Positions 5,250-9,092 of a stretch of DNA of 9,092 nucleotides are shown here, piece after piece. Position 1 is the stretch's first letter. Every line of letters begins with the position of its first letter. The position numbers were made by a program, and so were the translations under genes. The stretch comes from an uncultured Prevotella sp. (GTDB lineage Bacteria; Bacteroidota; Bacteroidia; Bacteroidales; Bacteroidaceae): contig CAMYZK010000083.1 of the NCBI GenBank assembly GCA_947303825.1, positions 1 to 9,092 on the forward strand. The letters are read 5' to 3'. The notes beneath the pieces are model-generated. The model had not been told where the DNA came from. It made no database searches and saw only the letters and a list, made by a program, of their open reading frames with translations.

Positions 5250-6437
5250 CTAATAGAGGAATCCCAGCAGCCATAGTGGTATAAGGTTGCCTTTGCCTAT
5301 CTCGGTGTTGTAGCGGGCGTAGATGACATCAGACGAGATGCGGTTTTTGTTGAGGGTGTTGGCATCGCAGATGCGGAACTTCAGGTGTCCGTCAACGGTG
5401 TAGTAATTGTCGCGTCCGGCCTGGTTCACCTGATGGTCTTTCCACAACGAGTTGACGAAGAAAGTCTCCATGGCCGTCTGCTTCTCTACGTGTATGGGGT
5501 AGATGGCGTAGAGCAGGTTGGAGTTGTGGAGCATCACCTTCGACGGCTTCTTCGGGAAAACCTCGCCCACAGGATAAATCATGTTCAGCAGGCGGGCATC
5601 GGTCAGATACTTTATATAGTTCATCACCGTGGCCCTCGATGTCTCTATGCTCTCGGCCAGCTTCGACACGTTAGGAGCCTTAGGGCCTTCTTCGGCTATC
5701 TGGTAGAACAGCTTCTTTATCTTTGTCAGGTACTTCAGCTCTATCTGCTTTATCAGCAGAATGTCTACCTCGGTCATCATGTTCACGGTCTTGAGCAGGT
5801 TCTCCGAGTAGTTGCGGTGCTCCTGGAAGAAGGGGTAGAAGCCGTGGTGTATATAGTCCTGGAAATAGCGCCTGGGCGACACATGGGGAAGAATCTGCTT
5901 CACCAGCCGCTCGTGGTCGTTCAGTATCTCTTCCAGCGAGTAGGGCCTGAAGCTGTTGCCGGTGAGCAGGTTGAGGAACTCCCTGAAGCTGAACCCGCGC
6001 AGGTTATAGCTCTCCACAATGCCGTTTAGCTCAGGGTTCTCGTCTTTTAGCCTCATCACGCTGGAACCGGTGAACACTATCTTCAGCCCCGGATATAGGT
6101 CGTAGCATTTGCGCAGCTCGCTGCACCAGTTGTCCTGCTTGAAAGCCTGGTCTATGAGCAGCGTGCGCCCTCCCTTGTAGTAGAACTCTCCGGCAAAGTC
6201 GGCAATGCCGCGCCCCTGGAAATAGAAGTTGTTCATGTTCACGTAGAGGCACTGACGGTCGTTTATGTCGAACTTCTCCTTGGCATATTGCAGCAGGAAC
6301 GTTGTCTTTCCTACTCCTCGTGTGCCCTTGATGCCTATCATGCGCTTGCTCCAGTCTATCTCGTCCATAAGTGTACGGCGTACTGGAGCATTGACATGCT
6401 CTACTAGATAGTGGTGTGTACGAAAGAAAGCCTCCAT
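5250..6437 (-). CDS. AAA-family ATPase with DUF4143-like C-terminal part, role unknown
   Basis: 395 residues resembling the Bacteroidota orphan ATPases with an AAA_14-type core and a DUF4143-like C-terminal half. The Walker A loop is GTRGVGKTT (38-46, Lys44). The Walker B strand is RTLLIDQ (91-97): Asp96 is kept, but the residue that is usually the catalytic Glu in AAA proteins is Gln97. KIVFTGSS (119-126) is the sensor-like strand, followed by LRGFSFREFL (147-155). A winged-helix-like stretch, NVSKLAESIETSRATVMNYIKYLTDARLL (256-284), precedes the C-terminal region ending in IPLWLLGFLY. There is no signal peptide or membrane segment, so it is cytoplasmic. No partner gene is adjacent; thyA lies 158 bp downstream. 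The start is chosen from the conserved-looking MEAFFRTHHYLVEH beginning and a well-placed promoter about 29 bp upstream. The biological role of this family is not established, and I do not assign one. Confidence 0.85.
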   Translation of the reverse strand: MEAFFRTHHYLVEHVNAPVRRTLMDEIDWSKRMIGIKGTRGVGKTTFLLQYAKEKFDINDRQCLYVNMNNFYFQGRGIADFAGEFYYKGGRTLLIDQAFKQDNWCSELRKCYDLYPGLKIVFTGSSVMRLKDENPELNGIVESYNLRGFSFREFLNLLTGNSFRPYSLEEILNDHERLVKQILPHVSPRRYFQDYIHHGFYPFFQEHRNYSENLLKTVNMMTEVDILLIKQIELKYLTKIKKLFYQIAEEGPKAPNVSKLAESIETSRATVMNYIKYLTDARLLNMIYPVGEVFPKKPSKVMLHNSNLLYAIYPIHVEKQTAMETFFVNSLWKDHQVNQAGRDNYYTVDGHLKFRICDANTLNKNRISSDVIYARYNTEIGKGNLIPLWLLGFLY

Positions 6438-6465
6438 TTTGTAGAAAGAAACAGTTTGTTGGGTG

Positions 6466-6496
6466 CAAAGTTACAAATAATACTCCAAATTGCAAA
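6466..6496 (-). promoter_or_regulatory. Bacteroidota-type promoter of the ATPase gene
   Basis: On the minus strand, TTTG (6496-6493) and TAACTTTG (6473-6466) are separated by exactly 19 bp, a close match to the Bacteroidota -33/-7 promoter. Transcription would start near 6459-6461, giving a leader of about 22 nt before the ATG at 6437. The promoter shares a short A/T-rich region with the rightward M16 promoter, its -33 element lying 38 bp from the other one. Confidence 0.75.
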
Positions 6497-6534
6497 GCAG
6501 AGATAGCAAAATCTTCAAAAAAATTATTTTCTTT

Positions 6535-6565
6535 TTTGTCATTTCCGCTTTTATTCGTACTTTTG
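6535..6565 (+). promoter_or_regulatory. Bacteroidota-type promoter of the M16 peptidase gene
   Basis: TTTG (6535-6538) and TACTTTTG (6558-6565) have a 19-bp spacer, the same as the divergent ATPase promoter. Transcription would begin near 6572. The leader is about 27 nt and contains AAAAGG at 6584-6589, 9 nt before the ATG, a plausible ribosome site. The 16 bases TTCGTACTTTTGCCGA around the -7 element match the metY promoter at 14 positions. Confidence 0.78.
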
Positions 6566-6598
6566 CCGAATAATATATAATGTAAAAGGCTATTTATT

Positions 6599-9092
6599 AT
6601 GAAGCTAAGATTTTTTATCACCGTCTGTGCTGTTACACTGGGAATGTGTGCACAGGCACAGAAGTATCATTATGAGACTGTCGAGGGTGACCTCTCGCAG
6701 ACTCGCATCTACACACTTGACAACGGACTGAAGGTCTACCTGTCGGTAAACACCGAGAGGCCGCGCATACAGACTTTCATCGCCGTGCGAACCGGTTCGA
6801 AGAACGATCCGGCAGAGACCACCGGTCTGGCACACTACTTGGAGCACCTGATGTTTAAGGGTACCGACAAGTATGGTGTGACCGACCCCGTCAAAGAGCG
6901 TAAACTACTCGACGAGATAGAGCAGCGCTATGAGAAGTACCGCCTGCTGACCGATGCCGACCAGCGCCGGCAGGCCTACCATGAGATAGACTCGGTGAGC
7001 CAGCTTGCTGCTGCCTTCTTCATACCCAATGAGTACGACAAGCTGATGTCGGCCATTGGAGCCAACGGTACCAATGCCTATACATCTAACGATGTGACAT
7101 GCTATACCGAGGACATCCCCTCAAATGAGGTAGACAACTGGGCTCGCATACAGGCCGACCGCTTCAAGAATATGGTCATCAGAGGGTTCCACACCGAGCT
7201 GGAGGCCGTCTATGAGGAGTATAACATCGGCATCGCCCAAGACTCGCGCAAGCTGTGGCAGGCACTGTCGGCAATGCTCTTCCCCACGCACCCCTATGGC
7301 ACGCAGACTACCATAGGTACCCAGGAGCACCTGAAGAATCCCAGCATCACCAACATCAAACGTTACTTCGACCACTGGTACCGCCCTAACAACGTGGCCA
7401 TCTGCATGGCCGGCGACATGGACCCCGACAAGGTGATAGCCATCATTGACCGTCACTTCGGTGACTGGAAGCCCGGCAAGGATGTAAGCCAGCCGGTGTT
7501 CAAGCCCCTCATGCCCATCACCGCTCCACGCGACACCACCGTCTACGGCCTGGAGGCCGAGACGATGTACATGGGCTGGCGCTTCGACCGGGGCAACTCG
7601 CTGCAGATAGACACCCTCGAGGTCATCGAGGGCCTCGTGAGCAACGGCACCGCCGGACTCCTCGACCTCGACATCAACCAGCAGATGAAGATGCTGGGTG
7701 CCTTCGGCGGTGTGCAGACACTGCGCGACTACTCGGCCTTCATACTCGGCGGAACGCCGAAAGACGGACAGACGCTGGAGGAGGTGCAGCAGCTGCTGCT
7801 CGACGAGATAGAGAAGCTCAAGAATGGTGACTTCAGCGACGACCTGCTGCCATCGGTAGTCAACAATGCCAAGCTGAGATACTACAACTCGCTGGAGAGC
7901 AACCGTGCACGGGCCGACATGTTTGTCGACACCTACATCAACGAGGTGCCCTGGAGGCAGCAGGTGGGCAGGCTCGACCGTATGGCTGCCATGACCAAGC
8001 AGCAGATTGTGGACTTTGCCCGCAGGCACTTTGCCGACAACTACGTTGTGGTGTACAAACGCCAGGGTGAAGACAAGACCTTGCAGAAGATAGACAAACC
8101 GCACATTACCCCTATTCCCACCAACCGCGACATGGTGTCGCAGTTTGTAAAGGATGTGCAGGCCACCAACGTCGAAGACATTGAGCCACGTTTCGTTGAC
8201 TTCAAGCGCGACCTCACCTTTACAAAGACCAAGAAGAACATCCCCGTCATCTACGTGAAGAACGTGGAGAACGGTCGCTTCTCACTGTCGTTCCAGTATA
8301 AGTTTGGCGAGGAGACTGAGCTGAAGTACAGCTATGCCCCCGACTATCTGGAATATCTGGGTACCGACAAGCTGACAAACGAGCAGATAAAACAGAAGTT
8401 CTACAAGCTCGCATGCTCCTATAATATTAATGTGGGGGCACGCACCATCAATGTCACGCTGAGCGGTCTGTCGGAGAACATGCCCGAGGCCCTCGCCCTG
8501 CTTGAGGACGTGATGAAGAACGCAAAGAACAACCCGGAGGCATGGGAGAAATACATACAGCTGGTGGAGAAAAGCCGTGCCGATGCCAAACTCAACCAGC
8601 AGCGCAACTTCTCGGCCCTGGTGAACTACGGTCTCTACGGACCCTACAATGCTACACGCAACATCCTCACCATAGAACAGCTGCGGCAGACCAACCCCCA
8701 GGAGCTGCTCGACCTGCTGAAGAACCTGTCGCAGTATGAGCATACGGTGCTCTACTACGGCCCGATGAGTGAGAAAGAGCTTGCCGATGTAGTGACCAAG
8801 AAGCATAAGACCGGCAAGAAGTTCATGCCCGTGCCCGAAGGTAAGCATTACACCCTGCAGTCCACCCCGCAGAACGAGGTGTTGCTGGCTCCCTACGATG
8901 CCAAGAACATCTACATGCGTATGCTGCACAATGAGCAGCGGCAGTGGCAGCCGCAGGAGGCAGCACTGAAGGCTCTGTTCAACGAGTACTATGGAGGCGG
9001 CATGAACAGCATCGTCTTCCAGGAGATGCGTGAGGCTCGCGGACTGGCTTACAATGCATACGCCGGATATGTGGAGCCTGGCTACACCGACC
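6599..9092 (+). CDS. M16-family zinc metallopeptidase (insulinase/pitrilysin type), secreted; 3' end missing
   Basis: 831 codons are open to the window edge without a stop. The signal peptide (MKLRFFITVCAVTLGMCAQA, likely cut after residue 20) puts the enzyme in the periplasm or envelope. The inverted zinc motif HYLEH gives His79, Glu82 (catalytic base) and His83; GLAHYLEHLMFKGT is canonical. The third ligand is probably Glu207 in ELEAVYEE (200-207), which aligns with the ExxxxxxE pattern of pitrilysin. The gap from His83 to Glu207 is longer than in pitrilysin because of a charged helical stretch at about 95-140. NGTNAYTSNDVTCY and WARIQADRF follow as expected. A linker near residues 490-540 leads to a second M16-like half without a zinc motif. 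It includes GGGMNSIVFQEMREARGLAY near 799-818, the arginine/tyrosine substrate-binding region. The domain order fits single-chain two-half M16 enzymes of Bacteroidota. The likely role is peptide degradation; the substrate is unknown. Confidence 0.92.
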   Translation, partial: MKLRFFITVCAVTLGMCAQAQKYHYETVEGDLSQTRIYTLDNGLKVYLSVNTERPRIQTFIAVRTGSKNDPAETTGLAHYLEHLMFKGTDKYGVTDPVKERKLLDEIEQRYEKYRLLTDADQRRQAYHEIDSVSQLAAAFFIPNEYDKLMSAIGANGTNAYTSNDVTCYTEDIPSNEVDNWARIQADRFKNMVIRGFHTELEAVYEEYNIGIAQDSRKLWQALSAMLFPTHPYGTQTTIGTQEHLKNPSITNIKRYFDHWYRPNNVAICMAGDMDPDKVIAIIDRHFGDWKPGKDVSQPVFKPLMPITAPRDTTVYGLEAETMYMGWRFDRGNSLQIDTLEVIEGLVSNGTAGLLDLDINQQMKMLGAFGGVQTLRDYSAFILGGTPKDGQTLEEVQQLLLDEIEKLKNGDFSDDLLPSVVNNAKLRYYNSLESNRARADMFVDTYINEVPWRQQVGRLDRMAAMTKQQIVDFARRHFADNYVVVYKRQGEDKTLQKIDKPHITPIPTNRDMVSQFVKDVQATNVEDIEPRFVDFKRDLTFTKTKKNIPVIYVKNVENGRFSLSFQYKFGEETELKYSYAPDYLEYLGTDKLTNEQIKQKFYKLACSYNINVGARTINVTLSGLSENMPEALALLEDVMKNAKNNPEAWEKYIQLVEKSRADAKLNQQRNFSALVNYGLYGPYNATRNILTIEQLRQTNPQELLDLLKNLSQYEHTVLYYGPMSEKELADVVTKKHKTGKKFMPVPEGKHYTLQSTPQNEVLLAPYDAKNIYMRMLHNEQRQWQPQEAALKALFNEYYGGGMNSIVFQEMREARGLAYNAYAGYVEPGYTD

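Noticed and set aside
5385..6029. 214-codon open frame on the plus strand opposite the ATPase
   Set aside because: Antisense to a conserved ATPase, with low-complexity Val/Leu/Gln composition and no ribosome site or promoter.
7121..8104. 327-codon open frame on the minus strand opposite the M16 gene
   Set aside because: The sense strand reads as uninterrupted M16 peptidase with zinc motif and expected downstream blocks; the antisense frame has no recognisable features.

Overview
The window looks like a chromosomal segment from a Bacteroidota gut- or rumen-type bacterium, most likely Prevotella or a close relative (Segatella/Xylanibacter). The evidence is threefold. Four intergenic sites match the Bacteroidota promoter form TAnnTTTG, two of them with a TTTG element 19 bp upstream. 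Start codons are preceded by A-rich leaders rather than strong Shine-Dalgarno sites. The gene set (a GH115 xylan alpha-glucuronidase, a Bacteroidota-type AAA/DUF4143-like ATPase and a secreted two-half M16 peptidase) also fits. Genus is inference; there is no rRNA here.

Layout. 1-78 (-): first 26 codons of a secreted protein that runs off the left edge. 79-373: intergenic region holding a possible promoter for that gene, a 7-bp-arm palindrome and a good promoter for metY. 374-1699 (+): O-acetylhomoserine sulfhydrylase (MetY), making homocysteine from O-acetylhomoserine and sulfide. 1700-1761: a short gap with a strong hairpin inside a possible 14-codon leader ORF, whose stop overlaps the next start as ATGA. 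1762-4269 (+): secreted GH115 alpha-glucuronidase with an in-frame heptanucleotide repeat tract. 4273-5091 (-): thymidylate synthase ThyA, convergent with GH115 and only 3 bp away. 5092-5249: intergenic region built almost entirely of two unrelated heptamer repeat families plus a perfect hairpin. 5250-6437 (-): AAA/DUF4143-like ATPase. 6438-6598: divergent promoter region. 6599 to the right edge (+): M16 zinc metallopeptidase, 831 codons visible, 3' end missing.

The genes do not form one pathway. MetY and ThyA are housekeeping enzymes for methionine and dTMP synthesis. GH115 acts outside the cytoplasm on glucuronoxylan side chains, and the M16 peptidase probably degrades peptides in the periplasm. 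The ATPase is an orphan of unknown role.

I found no complete new multi-gene system. The most distinctive signals are (1) three loci carrying tandem repeats of unrelated sequence but the same 7-bp period, one of them inside the GH115 reading frame, (2) the leader ORF/hairpin arrangement before GH115, and (3) an extended 16-base promoter core shared by metY and the M16 gene.
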